From: Vanilla planifolia
Taxonomy: Eukaryota > Streptophyta > Magnoliopsida > Asparagales > Orchidaceae
Direction of reading: 5' to 3'
DNA length: 64,000 nucleotides
NCBI GenBank assembly: GCA_023846275.1
Contig: CM043868.1
Span: forward strand, 17,703,755 to 17,767,754
This document shows positions 25,081-37,579 of this stretch, piece by piece. Made by a program: the position numbers and the translations under genes. The stretch's first letter is position 1. Each line of letters opens with the position of its first letter. The notes beneath the pieces were generated by a model, which saw nothing but the letters and a program-made list of their open reading frames with translations, did no database searches and was not told where the DNA came from.

Positions 25081-27103
25081 GAAGTGAAATCTAAGATGCA
25101 AAACTCATAAGAGGGAGGTGGATTATTGGTTTTAAAAGTAGTTTTGTTATTTTGGTTTCTTAAAAAAATATGTTTATAAAAAACCTTGATTATATATATA
25201 TTATCTTTAATATGATAAAAAAAATAAATATAAAAATTGAAATAAGATATCATAAATTTTAAGTGGTTTGGTTCAAATTAAAACTTACATCTATCCCAAA
25301 TCTAGGTAGAAAAAAACACCACTAATAAAAGGTTACAACTCAAGGTTTTTTCTTCTAGTTCACCTTCAACCTACTAGCTTTTAAGGGTTCAACTAAGACC
25401 TAAGCTTTTGCGAGATTAACCCCAACTCGATTTTTTTATGATATCAAACTAAACTCGGGATTTTGCAAATATCGAGCCACCCAACCTAAGAGAAAAAGAA
25501 AAATTCACCAAGATAGAAAAATTTTGATAAATTTGTATAACTTTCTATACTTGTTGATTAATATAACAAGGCACAACAAGCTTAATTTTAAGAAGAGAAG
25601 TGAGAATTAAAAAGATTAGATGTGCAAGGCTTAGCTGAAAAACTTTGACGATTTGAGAAGAAATCATAGTTGTTGCCAGTAGAATATGGAGTTGTGCTTT
25701 GTTAAGTTTCTAAGATTAATTCACGTTTATTTTTTTCATTTACAATGATTAGGTATTTATGAAAAAATTTTGATTATAGTTGCTAGAAAGTGTAAAAAAA
25801 CTATTTGAAAAGCTATAGCCAAATAGTTTAAAAAATATGTTAAAATTTTTTTTTTGAAAAGGCTAATGCAAAGGATAAGTAATTAGCCATTAAGGGGATG
25901 AACATGAGCCGTTGGATCTGATCAGAGGTGATACTGACCTTCAGATCTAATGCTGAATAAGTGGATGAGTTATGGATGGTCCGATCAAGACGAATTTGAT
26001 GTTGGCCATCTAATCATATCGGATGAGACCTGAATTGTTTAATTTAACAACAGTAAAATCGAGATTTGATATGGACAGTATTATTCAAACAGGAGAGATC
26101 TGGGTCATTAGAATAATGATAGATTATGTCAAATGGTGAAAATAAAGATAGTCATCCAATAAAGTGGAACGAGATCAAGACCATCAAATGGATCAATCGG
26201 TTACAGTGGATGAAGCAGTAACCATCTGATCGATTCATCAAATGGACAATTGGATCGATTAAGATCGCAGTTTAAGGGCAGAAGCTATCTCCACTATGCT
26301 ATTATTTATATGTGCTATCAGACGGTGTTGAACACTGTCAGTTTCGGATACAAACATGCACAAGGCTTTAGTCCCATATTGTAGGAAAGAAGTATTTGGA
26401 GTTTATACATTTTCACATAAAGGTGTTATGTAGACCCAAAATGGAGTTGGCCCCCCTTGTGCACTCAAGATTTCATCTGCTATGTGTACTCATAACATGT
26501 AGGTATAGGTTGACCCCATGCATATAATTTTGAGTGTTGCCCTCCTTGATTTAATGTCTTACCTCAATCTGATTCAACATTTGCTGTTAGCCAAACAACT
26601 TGACCAGATTTTCCTAACCCGAGGCTTAGGAGTTCTTGCCTTGTTGGGCTTACTTGGCCCGAGAGCTTTGTAAGTTGGGATGCAATAAGAAGTTTTTTAT
26701 TTTAATTATTAAAGATTTATCAAAATTAAAATTTTAATTTAATCAAGATTTGAAAAACAAACAAACATAAAATTTTAACAATTATAGGATTTAACCTAAA
26801 AAAATTTTGAATTCATAAATAGAATCCTATTTGTTGGCTAAATTAAAGAGATGATTGAATATGATTTGAGATTAATACAAAATGAGGGTGTCTTGTTCTA
26901 AAAAACGTATCAAAACTTGGTGCATATGTCTTTAATCCTTAAAACGTGGTGAATACTCAAGGTTATTTAAAGACTATTAATTCACCATCTTTTAAGGTGT
27001 ATAACTTGTTCATTAGAAACTACACCTGATTCACACTAAACAAGCTCATATGAATAAATGCTAAATATTTAAGGCTTAACTCAACAAACATAAGGGTGAT
27101 TAA
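25081..27103. mobile_element. 2-kb insertion inside the Copia gag gene, type unknown
   Basis: Separates the two halves of one Copia gag frame: upstream half 27104-27650, downstream half from 25080. The nine bases ATACTCTTT lie on both sides (25072-25080 and 27104-27112), as expected for a target-site duplication. Nine bases is the length produced by Mutator-like elements. However, the ends (GAAGTGAAATC... and ...GGGTGATTAA) show no terminal inverted repeat and no TG...CA. Inside, 25880-26680 is more complex and holds LTR-promoter-like phrases such as TTTAGTCCCATATTG near 26366. No protein was recognised, so the class of element stays open. Confidence 0.6.
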
Positions 27104-27650
27104 ATACTCTTTCAATAGCTTTCTTAACATAATCATATTTACTAGGTAATGATAATAAAAGTTTCTCTATCACTCGCTTGTCTTAAAATGCTTCCTTATT
27201 CATTTTTAGTTGATTCACTATAGTTAATACTCTTATGAATTAATTTGAAACACTTTTACGATTTCTTCATTTACAAGGTTTCAAATTCATCTCTTAATTT
27301 TGGAGATGTACTTTTTTTACTTTATCATCATCTTTATATGCAATTTGTAAGAGCTCCTAAGCTTGTCTTACATTATTTGCATTAGCTTTCTCAAACGAAA
27401 TATCATTTAAGCCTTGATAAATGAAAAAAAAACTACTTTCTTATCTTTATTTCTTTACTCCACTAACTTCGTTTTTTGATTTTGTGTAAGAATGACTTTA
27501 TCTTGAATATCTTCATATTTTTTTATCAATAATCTCTCAAATATATTGACTCTCAAATAATACTTTCATCTATATATTTTAATTATTATAATTATTAGTA
27601 AGATAAGAGATAAAAAGTACATTACTTGTCATATTTGTGAGATATTTCTG
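27104..27650 (-). mobile_element. Copia element, 5' part: gag N-terminal half
   Basis: Minus-strand translation gives, in order, a WSIQMKVLFxSQ-equivalent start, the stretch KNEVSGVKKxR..SSFFFIYQGLND (near 27480-27400), SFEKANANNVRQAWELLQ followed by YKDDDKVKKVHLQ (near 27390-27310), then VLTIVNQLK and VIEKLLLSLPSKYDYV (near 27220-27135). This is the UBN2-type gag of Ty1/Copia elements of the Tork-like kind. The protein is broken off at 27104 by the 2-kb insertion and continues at 25080, with one base out of frame at the junction. Confidence 0.88.
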
Positions 27651-27653
27651 TGT

Positions 27654-27665
27654 GCTTTGATACCA
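27654..27665 (-). other. primer-binding site of the Copia element
   Basis: On the minus strand this reads TGGTATCAAAGC, one mismatch from TGGTATCAGAGC, the standard plant Copia primer-binding site complementary to the 3' end of initiator methionine tRNA. It sits directly before the gag start and 3 bases after a CAACA end, as expected for the boundary of the 5' LTR. Confidence 0.8.
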
Positions 27666-27668
27666 CTT

Positions 27669-28050
27669 TGTTGCTAGAAGAACACTCCAAACAAAAATAT
27701 AAGTTAAAGTAAAAGATGAACAAGGTAGAAACAAAAAAAAAAAAAAAACAAACTTTTTTACCTTTTCTTCATATCAAATATATATATATATATATAATCA
27801 CAATAATTTTTTAAAATTAAACTAACTTTGATAACAACTAACTTAATATAAATAATAACTTAACTAAATTTGATTATCACAAAATCAAAAATCATAACTA
27901 ATTTGAATCATAAATATGACTCATAACTAACTTTGATTATAACAAATTAATTATCTAAATATTATATATATATATATATATATAATATTATAAAACTAAA
28001 TTTATTTTTTAATATTGTGCTTAAAGTATATATAAAGTTTTACTTTAAGG
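27669..28050 (-). mobile_element. putative 5' LTR of the Copia element
   Basis: On the minus strand this AT-rich block ends ...CTAGCAACA three bases before the primer-binding site, which fixes its inner end at 27669. Its outer end is not defined: no TG start with a matching duplication was found, and 28050 is an approximate limit where base composition changes. It contains TA runs at about 27778-27796 and 27964-27982. Confidence 0.55.
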
Positions 28051-28336
28051 CTGATAACTAGTATATTTCCTCATTTCTGAGAACACCTTAGGATATACAT
28101 GGCTTCGTATCACTCCAGCGGTCAACCCGTGTCCCCAAATTTGCTCCGTACCACATTATCAGAAAGTGGCCAACTCAAATGACATGATACTCAGCCCAGG
28201 AAAGGGAGAAATGCGCGCTCGACGAGCAAGAGGCGAAGATTGGCCGTCTCTCTCGTTCTCTCTTGTTCTGGCCATGCGAGGGAAGCGGGTGACCTCTCTT
28301 CTCCTCATGTGCCTGAGCTTGCAAATAAACACTTGC

Positions 28337-28343
28337 TATAAAA
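28337..28343 (+). promoter_or_regulatory. TATA box of the pectate lyase gene
   Basis: TATAAAA in the context GCTATAAAACCCC, about 270 bp before the start codon. If used, transcription would begin near 28370, giving a 5' leader of about 240 bases that includes an A-rich stretch at 28527-28590. Confidence 0.5.
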
Positions 28344-28611
28344 CCCCATTTCCCAAGCCGTGATCCATACAGCAGACCAAACGGACCATGCCACTCATTC
28401 TCTAGCATTGTCGAGGTTCGCTCGGTTGCTGGCCGGGTCTGGCGTGAGACTCGTCTCTAACCCTCACATTATACCCGGGCCGTTTCCGTAAGCTCAAGAA
28501 TTCGAACATCCCGACACCTCCACCAAAAAAAAAAAAAAAACAGGGAATTTACCTCTAAAAACAAAAAGAAAGTACAAAAAAAAAAAAAACGTGCAAAAGG
28601 AAGATAGCAGA

Positions 28612-30081
28612 ATGGAATTCTTCTTGAAGCCAAGGTCCAGCTGCATCCTCTTCTGTTTATCCGCCTTCTTCCTCGCTGCCTCCGTCCATGCCCACATCGC
28701 CGAGTTCGACGAACACTGGCAGAGGCGCGCAGAGGAGGCCCGCGCCAAGGCCCACGAATCCTACAACCCAGATCCCCAATCGGCTGCCAACGAGTTCAAC
28801 GTGGCCGTTCACAAGTAAGCCGGGCGCGCGAGCGCTCTATTCTTTCAGCTTTCACGTGTGCTTCTGCAGATTGATGACGCCCGTGTCCCTGTTGGCTAGC
28901 TCAATACACACGTTTGCATGTATACATAGTTATGACGTACTCATATAAATTGCAGGGCAATGGATAGGAACAGCACCCGTAGGGAGTTGGTATCGAGAAA
29001 GAGGAGGAACGACGAGCCCTGTATGGCAACGAACCCCATCGACCGGTGCTGGAGGTGTCGGTCGGACTGGGCTAACCACCGGAAGAGATTGGCATTCTGC
29101 GGAAAGGGTTTCGGGCGCAACGCCCTCGGTGGGGTTCGTGGGCGATTCTACGTAGTTACGGACGCTTCCGACGACGATCTGGTGAACCCGAGGCCGGGCA
29201 CCCTCCGTCACGCCGTAATCCAGGAGGAGCCGCTTTGGATAGTGTTCAGTCGGGACATGATCATCCGGTTGAACGAGGAGCTGATCATGAACAGCTACAA
29301 GACCATCGACGCTCGCGGCGCGAACGTCCACATCGCCTACGGTGCGCAGATCACCATCCAGTTCGTGCACAACGTGATCATCCACAACCTTCACATCCAC
29401 GACATCAGCCCCGGGAGCGGCGGAATGATACGAGACTCCACGACCCACTACGGCCTCCGTACCCGCAGCGATGGGGACGGCATCTCCATTTATGGCTCCT
29501 CCAACGTGTGGATCGACCACGTCTCCATGTCCAACTGCGCCGACGGGCTCATCGACGCCATCATGGGATCTACCGCGATCACTGTCTCCAATTGCCACAT
29601 GACCAATCACAACGACGTCATGCTGTTTGGCGCCAGCGACGCGTATGCGGAGGACGCCGTGATGCAGATCACGGTGGCGTTTAACCATTTCGGGAGGGGG
29701 CTGGTGCAGAGGATGCCGCGGTGTCGCTGGGGATTCGTGCACGTTGTGAACAATGACTACACTCACTGGCTCATGTACGCTGTGGGTGGGAGCAAGCACC
29801 CGACCATTCTAAGTCAAGGGAACCGGTACATTGCTCCGCCGGACGTGAACGCAAAGCAGATCACCAAGAGGGACTACGCGACCGAGGCGGAGTGGAGCAA
29901 GTGGACGTGGCAGTCTGACGGGGACCTTATGATGAACGGAGCCTTCTTCGTGCAGTCCGGCGAGTCCTTCTTCAACCAGTACACGAACCAACAGCTCATC
30001 AAGGCCAAGCCAGGAACCTTCGTCACCAGGCTCACCCGCTACTCGGGATCACTAAACTGCATGGCGGGAATCCCTTGCTAA
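28612..30081 (+). CDS. pectate lyase, P59/LAT59 type (two exons)
   Basis: Secreted enzyme (polysaccharide lyase family 1) that cleaves de-esterified pectin in the cell wall by calcium-dependent beta-elimination. Exon 1 is 28612-28814 and exon 2 is 28956-30081. The 141-bp intron has a GTAAGC donor and TTGCAG acceptor. The 442-residue product is a normal family length. Residues 1-26 form a signal peptide. About 89-104 hold the Cys-rich [10 protein letters not shown] motif. The right-handed beta-helix follows, with WIDHVS (253-258), [15 protein letters not shown] (about 261-275), RMPRCR with the catalytic arginine region (320-325) and [17 protein letters not shown] (about 331-347). It ends in NCMAGIPC. 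The [31 protein letters not shown] variant is that of the pollen-associated P59/LAT59 group. The usual second Glu of the calcium site is Asp here (HNDVMLFG), as in that group. The start ATG has a good plant context (AGAATGG). Codon use is strongly G/C-ending. All key residues look intact. Confidence 0.93.
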
Positions 30082-30174
30082 TCATTCACATTGTTTCCTT
30101 TCGCACGAACTCTCAAATACAGGGCGGGAATACCTTGCTAATTTTGATCATCCGCATTGTTTCCGTTCGCGCGA
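30061..30174 (+). repeat. tandem duplication spanning the pectate lyase stop codon
   Basis: The block from 30061 (ATGGCGGGAATCCCTTGCTAA..ATTGTTTCCTTTCGCACGA) recurs from 30121 with small changes (AGGGCGGGAATACCTTGCTAA..ATTGTTTCCGTTCGCGCGA). The first copy supplies the last codons and the stop. The second lies entirely in the 3' untranslated region. Confidence 0.85.
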
Positions 30175-30329
30175 CAGTTTCATTTTCTTTTTTCCCAATT
30201 TTTTTTCCCAAACTAAAAAAGAAGTCACTTCATCTCACTAGTTTCCCTGAAGGAATCATCTTCAACGATCCATTTGGCAGAATTTTCAAACACGTTTTTG
30301 GAAAATTAATTTAATTCATAGGGCTCTTT

Positions 30330-30915
30330 TACGAAATTTTACACCTCCTGACAACTGGTATGCCATGTGGATACCACGTGGACGATTGGCTGACCTAGTA
30401 CCGACGTGAGTTGGCCTTCGTCTACCGCCATATGTCTGATGTGGCAGGCAAGTTGGCTACTGGCTATCTTGACGCATGAGACATTAATCACCCATTAATT
30501 GAGCAACTTGACATCAATTGACGTACTGCTTTGAAATATGGGACTTTAATCGTACTGGTTTCAACTATCGGAAACAAATGTTTAGAGAGTCGCACTTTGC
30601 CAACCTTTTGAAAAGGAAGGCTGTAATTAAATATTAATTTATACATTAAAACTAAAATTCTGGTAAAGGATAGCGAGCATTCAAATTGCTCAATTGATAA
30701 AATATAACACAGGCGATTATAAAATATGGCATTTGGATACCTGACAGACAATTTTATATGCAACTTATCTTATGCTAGCTTGCACATTTGTGCGCCGCCC
30801 TCTATCTAGCGATCTTTTTGTCTTTAAGGTGGTAGAAAACTTAGCTACACAACAGTCTTGACACATCAGATTATTAATCGCCCATTGATCGGGCAACTCA
30901 ACGCCAACTAACAAC
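30330..30915. repeat. diverged direct repeat pair downstream of the pectate lyase gene
   Basis: A block of about 60 bp near 30468-30530 (CTTGACGCATGAGACATTAATCACCCATTAATTGAGCAACTTGACATCAA) recurs near 30855-30912 with about a fifth of bases changed (CTTGACACATCAGATTATTAATCGCCCATTGATCGGGCAACTCAACGCCAA). Between them is AT-rich DNA with no recognised gene. The pair could be LTR or MITE remnants, but no element ends were found. Confidence 0.65.
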
Positions 30916-33900
30916 TTGTGACTTAGTATTTTATATAACTTGTGAAAAAAAAGGTTACTTAATTAATCTCGTTTATTAAAGTACATCAATACTAAATTTG
31001 TCTATATTGAAATTAAAATTTTGTTAAGTTCTAAGTATTATTTTAAAAAAATACGAAATATAATATTATAATTATAAACTATGTCTAATCATATTTTGAA
31101 CCCCACTTATGATTACTTGCTTTGAAACTTAGACAATTGAGACAATGGTGGTGTTCCCATCTCTCGTGATAAAAAATTAAAATTTCTCTTATTATTATTA
31201 TCATATACAAAATACAATCAATAAAAAATTACATGTAAAATATTATATGTAAAATAAAATATATTAATAATTATAATGCATAAATGAGATGTTATAATAA
31301 TATTAAAAAAAAAGATAAAAAGTTATATATAATATTATGTAATTGATATATTAATAATCTTAAATATTCAGAAGATAATTTTATAAAATAATGTTTTGAA
31401 TATAGTATATAAAAATATATTGAATTTATTAATTGATTAATTTTTATTAAAAATTATATTTAGAATCCATGTATTTAAATTTATATGAATTGCAGGATGT
31501 TGAGGAGACTAGAATTGTTCTTTTCCCCTCAAACTATTGTGGAATGGTGCAAAAGCAGCGTTCGCACCGGTGGACTGAATAGCCTTCCATGCTGGAGATC
31601 AAGTTGTTAAAGTGGTCTACTAATGGGTACGTTACTAACTTACTTTAAAATATACAGTAAAATGATTTCGAAAGATAAAAAGAAAAAAGAAAAGAAAAAA
31701 TAACACTTACCAAAGAACTAAAGAAAGGTTTAATTGTAACAATTGACTTGGTTTTTACGAGACAATTATATTTGAAAGTTTTATGCATGTTATGAATTTT
31801 TTTTTTTAGTTTTGAGTTAGATTTCATGGGTTTTGATTTTAGTGTGTGCTATAATTTAGTATTTAAATATCCATTAATCAAAACTCAAATGAAATCTTAA
31901 TTTTTTTAATAAATTTGATTTCAAAAATATATCATTCTTTCTTTTTTGCTTTATTATGCTTGTATTTAGAGAAAATTTAGGACCAACACGTTAAGTTAGA
32001 TGCTATGTTTGAGTTTTTGATTAATTAGCACTTTGCAAATGTTTTCAAAGTTATTTTTCAACATCTTAAGGTTATGCTATTTGACAAAGTAAACTAAACT
32101 CTACAAGAAAGCTATTCAAATCACTCTTAGGAAGTCATCATTATTGGCTTTTGTACTTAACTTAAGAAGAAGCCGAAGAAATGAAGGAGAAAAAGCAATG
32201 CATGTGAGGTTTTTTATACCAACTAGAGTGAGTGAAGGGAGAGAGAAAGCAACATTGTGTTGGAATGTGAGAAAATGATATCCATATGAGAGAAGGTTAA
32301 GGTATTGAATTGCTAAAATCTCAAAGTTAAGTCAATTCAAATATTCAAGTAATGTATAATGACAATTTTTTTCTTTTTATAAATCTTAATAGTTTTTATA
32401 AATCTTGTTTTATAAAACTATTATTAGACTTGAAAACTTGTGAGAAAATACAAATAAAGTAAAAAAATATATAATAATATTTTAAAATGATTTGATTAAA
32501 ACTTAGATATACATCTACTCATGATCAAATAGTTGAGTTTATACTAAAATACTTCTTTTCATCACAACCAATCATACAAAATTCACTTCTTTTTTATTGC
32601 AACTAGGAAGGGATTATCATAATAAATAATCATTCTTTTTTTATAGTCAGGTAGAGATCAATCTAAATAATGAGCTAAATAACTCACAATAATGACAAAA
32701 ATAAATACAAGATCAGATACAAAGTCTCAATAATAAGATAAAAAATTAAGCAAAAGCTCAAATATAATCTCCTATAACCCAAGCATAATTAAGCAACAAA
32801 CATACTAAATGTGATTAAAATAATTTAGAGAATATGTATAATTTATTTCAATGAAAGTAATAACATAATAACATGCAAATTAACTAAATGTGGAATGAAG
32901 ATTACAATGAATGTGATTAATACTTATAACCTAAGCTTTGTTATTCCTTTTTCTTTTGCAATTATGATTTGCAAATGTTGCCTTTCACAAAGATATGTAA
33001 GAGAATATTAATCTATTCTCTTAAGTTTGAACCCCTTAATATAGGTATTGCAAGCTTTTCACTGGCCCTAAGCAACTCTTAAATAATTATATCAATATTT
33101 CCTAAAAGCCAGCCAAACTAGTTATCACTTATAGAACATGAAGTGATTGTACTACACAATCTAAAGATCGTACAAGTACGATAAAACTATGAACACATCA
33201 TTTGACCTACAAAATAAGTTCTATTAATTTATTTGTTAGCAAACAAATTATTGTACTTATACAATGCAATCCGATCTCAAAGCTAACATGTCATATTATA
33301 TGATGAGATTATTGTATATGTATGATTAATATAAATATGCTCAATTTAATGTTTTCATAAACTATGAATGTAAATCATATTGTGTACATGCAAACTTATT
33401 TTTCTAATATTCATAAAGACATGGTTCTATGTATTTAAACATGTATGGAATATGTGATTTAAGAAAAAAATTATATGAGTGAAGAATGGATTTGAAAGCT
33501 TTTAACTCTAACACAAAAATCTCATCGAATCTTAGTGTCTCAAGATAAATTATTATAGATTTTAACATGCCAATACTAATAAAGATGACAAAAAAGATCT
33601 TCCCCTTGTATTATTTAATCTCGTATTTCCTTAGTATTAGTTATAGTTCGCACAAAATATCATCTTTAAGCTCTTTGTGTTAAGTGATCAAGCTCTTAAT
33701 ATAATAAGCTATTTAATATTGAGATACAGGATATAAAAATATTTTAAAATTTTAATAAAATAATATAATTATTTTATTTTCATCAAACTAGTGGTGTAAA
33801 GATCAATGATTCAATACACTACACTAGTGTCAAATACATACTAAGAGTAGGCATATGATATCTTAATAGTCTCACTATATTAAGATATTATCTCTTTAAG

Positions 33901-36900
33901 TCATCCCATATTAATCCAAATGAGTTTTGCCCTCAAAAGAAGTCTTAACATCTTAAGAGTATGATATCTTATATAAATATATGAATAAATTTTTTAGTAA
34001 CACAATATAAGACAATTTATCATTATACTTCTTCATTTAGAGGCTTATAAAAGCTACTTATTTTTTAATAATTATTTTCTACAATCATTCATTTTTTTTC
34101 TTTGATCACAAGTGTTACTTGTTTAATAATTTCTGCTTGATTTATTCTCGAATCATTTTTTATTAGTCTAATACCAAATGTGATATTTTGGTCTTAATAA
34201 CTTGAGATAATATCTCATTGAGTTTTTTCATATTGTTCCAAAGAGATTTTTTGTACCCTTAATCATTGTACTAATTATTTGATGAAAATAACACCATCGT
34301 TTTATTAATGATTTTGTTGAGCAATTTTAAGATCATGTATTTCAAGATAAAATATTGATTAATCAATTAAAGGGTTTAGTCAATTATTTTATAAAGTAAT
34401 TCATATGCAAAGACATGTCAAAGAGTGTTGATGACTTTGTTCAAGGTTAGCTCAATTTATAAATCATAAAGTTATTATTTTAACACATAGTGGAGTGGCT
34501 ACTCATCTCGAGGTAATTATCTATACTTTATTTAAGTTAGAATTATTAAACATATTACTTAATATTGATATATCATAATTAAGATTATATTGTATACTCA
34601 TGCATTCTCTTATTAAATCAATTTTGAGTTTTTAAGAACACTAGAAGTATATTAGAACCTTGTTTATATTTTTACAAGTTGTTATAAATTTAAATTAAAC
34701 CTCTAACTTCAAAAATCTGACTAAAAGACTACTTAAAACATAGTTAATTATGTATTGTTATTTTTTGTTTATTGGTCATACAGTATGATATTTAATATCA
34801 TATAATAAAATCTTAATTATGGTATAAAGTTGTCATGAGATTAAAGGGTACGATATCTTCATCGTACAACTATGGCCATCAATTCAGTAATTTGATAAAA
34901 GTATGTATCATGTTATGTGAGTTGTCATCCTCATACACACATTCTACAACCTTTGAGAGTAAAGCTAGCGCTTGAATCATATAAGTATGAAGATTGTTTC
35001 GTGTGAGTATGCCATTTATTTCCCTTAAAGATAAGATTCATACAATATATATGTTAAGTTGCAAGCACTAAATGTTGTACATATGAAGTCATTGTATCAT
35101 AATTATATGCTTATTTGAAAATTTTAATATAATTTATTTTGATGCTTACAGTACATACTAATATAATCACTATGTTTTAAACATACATCTTAATCTATTT
35201 CCATTATTGTTGTCATACAATATGAAGTTCATGCATCGTACTTGTATGCACTTAAATTATCGTGCTTTAGTGTTATGCTTGTATAATATATTTATTGTAG
35301 AAATATGTAGACTACTATTTTGTTTTTCACTTAGTATTAGGATGATCCATGCATTAGAATAGTATGACTAGTGTTAAAATTGTTTATATATTATTTGGAC
35401 TCATTATTGTAATACTATAACAATTGTAATATTGTATAATACAAATTCAGTTAAAAATTTTTGTAGAAGTACTAAGGAGACATGTGCATCAAATTAATAT
35501 GATCAGTATTAAAACTATTTATATATTTTTTGGATCTTTTTGTTGAACTATAATTATAATAATATCATACTAGTACATTCAGTTGTTAAGAAATTTTTGT
35601 CGATGTATGAGATAATTTAATGTTAGATTAATATGTTATGTTTGATATACATTTGTCACTATCATACATATATGATATTATTTAACTTATGAGTATAATC
35701 CATTTTTTTTAGGTTGAACTAAGTAAAATTTACATCTTACATATTTGTAGTTTACAATCACAGTATATGATATCTTCTAAATGGCTTAACCTCTTAAGAA
35801 AGCATGTATCATGTAATGACGATTTATTTTCAGACTAGTATGATCAATCTAAAAAAGAAATGATGTATAGTTTAGGAATTAACCAAATTTATAATAATTT
35901 CTTTCATATATGTATGATACCTCTATCGTATCAATGTGATTCATACTTACGTAAGAGTCTATTTTAAAGACTTGGCTATTTATAAGCATCTAATACAACA
36001 TATCATATTATATAATCCTGTATTATATAATATTCTCTTAAGAGCTTAAAATTTGGTCATGTGTGATTTTATTCTATTCATATTGTATGATGTCTTCATT
36101 GTATATATATGTATATTTGTATTAATAAAAATAAACTGATTGAACAAACACATCATTGGAATGATACTATATAGATTTTATCACCTTGATATAATGTCCT
36201 TAACATACTTGTATGATTTAGTGCTCAAGAGCATAACGACTTTTTTGATATTTTCATGAATGGGGTTTTAGCAATTGCAACTTTTTTAATTGGCCATAAC
36301 TTATTATCTGATATAAATAAAAGTGTATTAGAAAGTGAATAAACTAATGAATCAATTATAAAATAATTTTATAGGTGAAACCAAGTTCTTAATTACAGGT
36401 TAAGCTTCAAACTATGAAATATCTTGTTTTTGTTGTTATTATTATTGTATTTTGGTTCTTTACTCTATTATTACTGTAACCATTTATTATTATTACCAAA
36501 TTTTGATATCATGATATCTATTTTTTCTTTTAATATTTTGAAAAAATATAAAATTATTTTTTGTTTTTCATAAAATCATAATGAAAGTAAATCTTTATTC
36601 TTTTAAAAATCAAGTAACGAAAACATCTTTTATAATTAAGTGGATGCATAAGGTTTTTCCCATTTATCTTTAAAAAAATGTGCATATAATATCTATAGTT
36701 ATAATTCTTTTTCAAATATTTTTTTGCTAAAATAAAATAAATAAAAAATTCAAATATCTAGTGATAATTATAGATCTTTTTGATCATGTGTTAGCTCTTT
36801 CTCCATCATGATGGTCTTACGATGTGTCTTTCTTTGACTTAAAAGTTTTAGACAAAAATAAGAATGAATCAACTAACATTATCTTAGTAGCAAATATATA

Positions 36901-37570
36901 TGCATATATGTAAAATAGTATAATATTTTGGTAATCATAAGCAGAGGTTATTTGTAATAATATAATATAAACAAAATATGTGAGTATTTAGAGAAAAGTA
37001 AACTAACAATATATCTATAACTTTTATATATATGAATTTTTTTATACATTTACATATTATTTAATTTCTTTTTAATTTTTTATTAGTAAAAAAATGGGGA
37101 ATACTTTTTTTATCTTTTTAAGGACTGAACTTAAGAAAATGTTCTTTTTATTCAACAAATTAAGCTTATTTTGAAATATTTTGTTGTCCTTATCACTATC
37201 ATATTAATGAAGGTAAACTAGAACCTAAAACAAAAAAGAGTATTTATAGGCTATGGAATTAAGGTAAAAAAGCATAGAATATGGTTTCCATTTGAAAAGC
37301 AAGTTATTATTAACATAAATATTATATTTGATGAAGACTAATCCTTTACCCGAATTTGGAGTTTAATGTTTCAAAAATGCAAAATGATATCCCTAAGTAG
37401 GTAAAGTTTTAAATGACTTTAACTAATAATTATAGTGATGATTTATCATTAGCTGATAATGCTACTAAAATGTCTTATAATAGCCTAGAATATGTAAAGA
37501 CATAAATGCATAACTTTCTTATTTATCAACCGTGGGCATATGAAGTCTCCTCAAAGATATTAGTTTGAAA
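30916..37570. other. long AT-rich intergenic region
   Basis: No gene is supported over about 6.6 kb. The most complex island is 31490-31630, where TTGCAG at 31492-31497 is followed by a moderately G/C stretch. It could be a stray exon, but its frame is short and unrecognised. Segments around 34780-36250 repeat short phrases such as ATCATACTAGTA and CATACAATATGA, suggesting a decayed repeat family. Short low-complexity frames were not accepted as genes. Confidence 0.5.
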
Positions 37571-37579
37571 ATATGATAG

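Noticed and set aside
28591-28611. Upstream extension of the pectate lyase frame to 28591
   Set aside because: It begins with GTG, not ATG, and adds charged residues before the signal peptide. The ATG at 28612 has a proper context and directly starts the signal peptide.
28930-29799. 289-codon open frame antisense to the pectate lyase gene
   Set aside because: It mirrors the G/C-rich codon pattern of the sense gene, has Val/His/Pro-rich composition and no known domain. It is a shadow frame.
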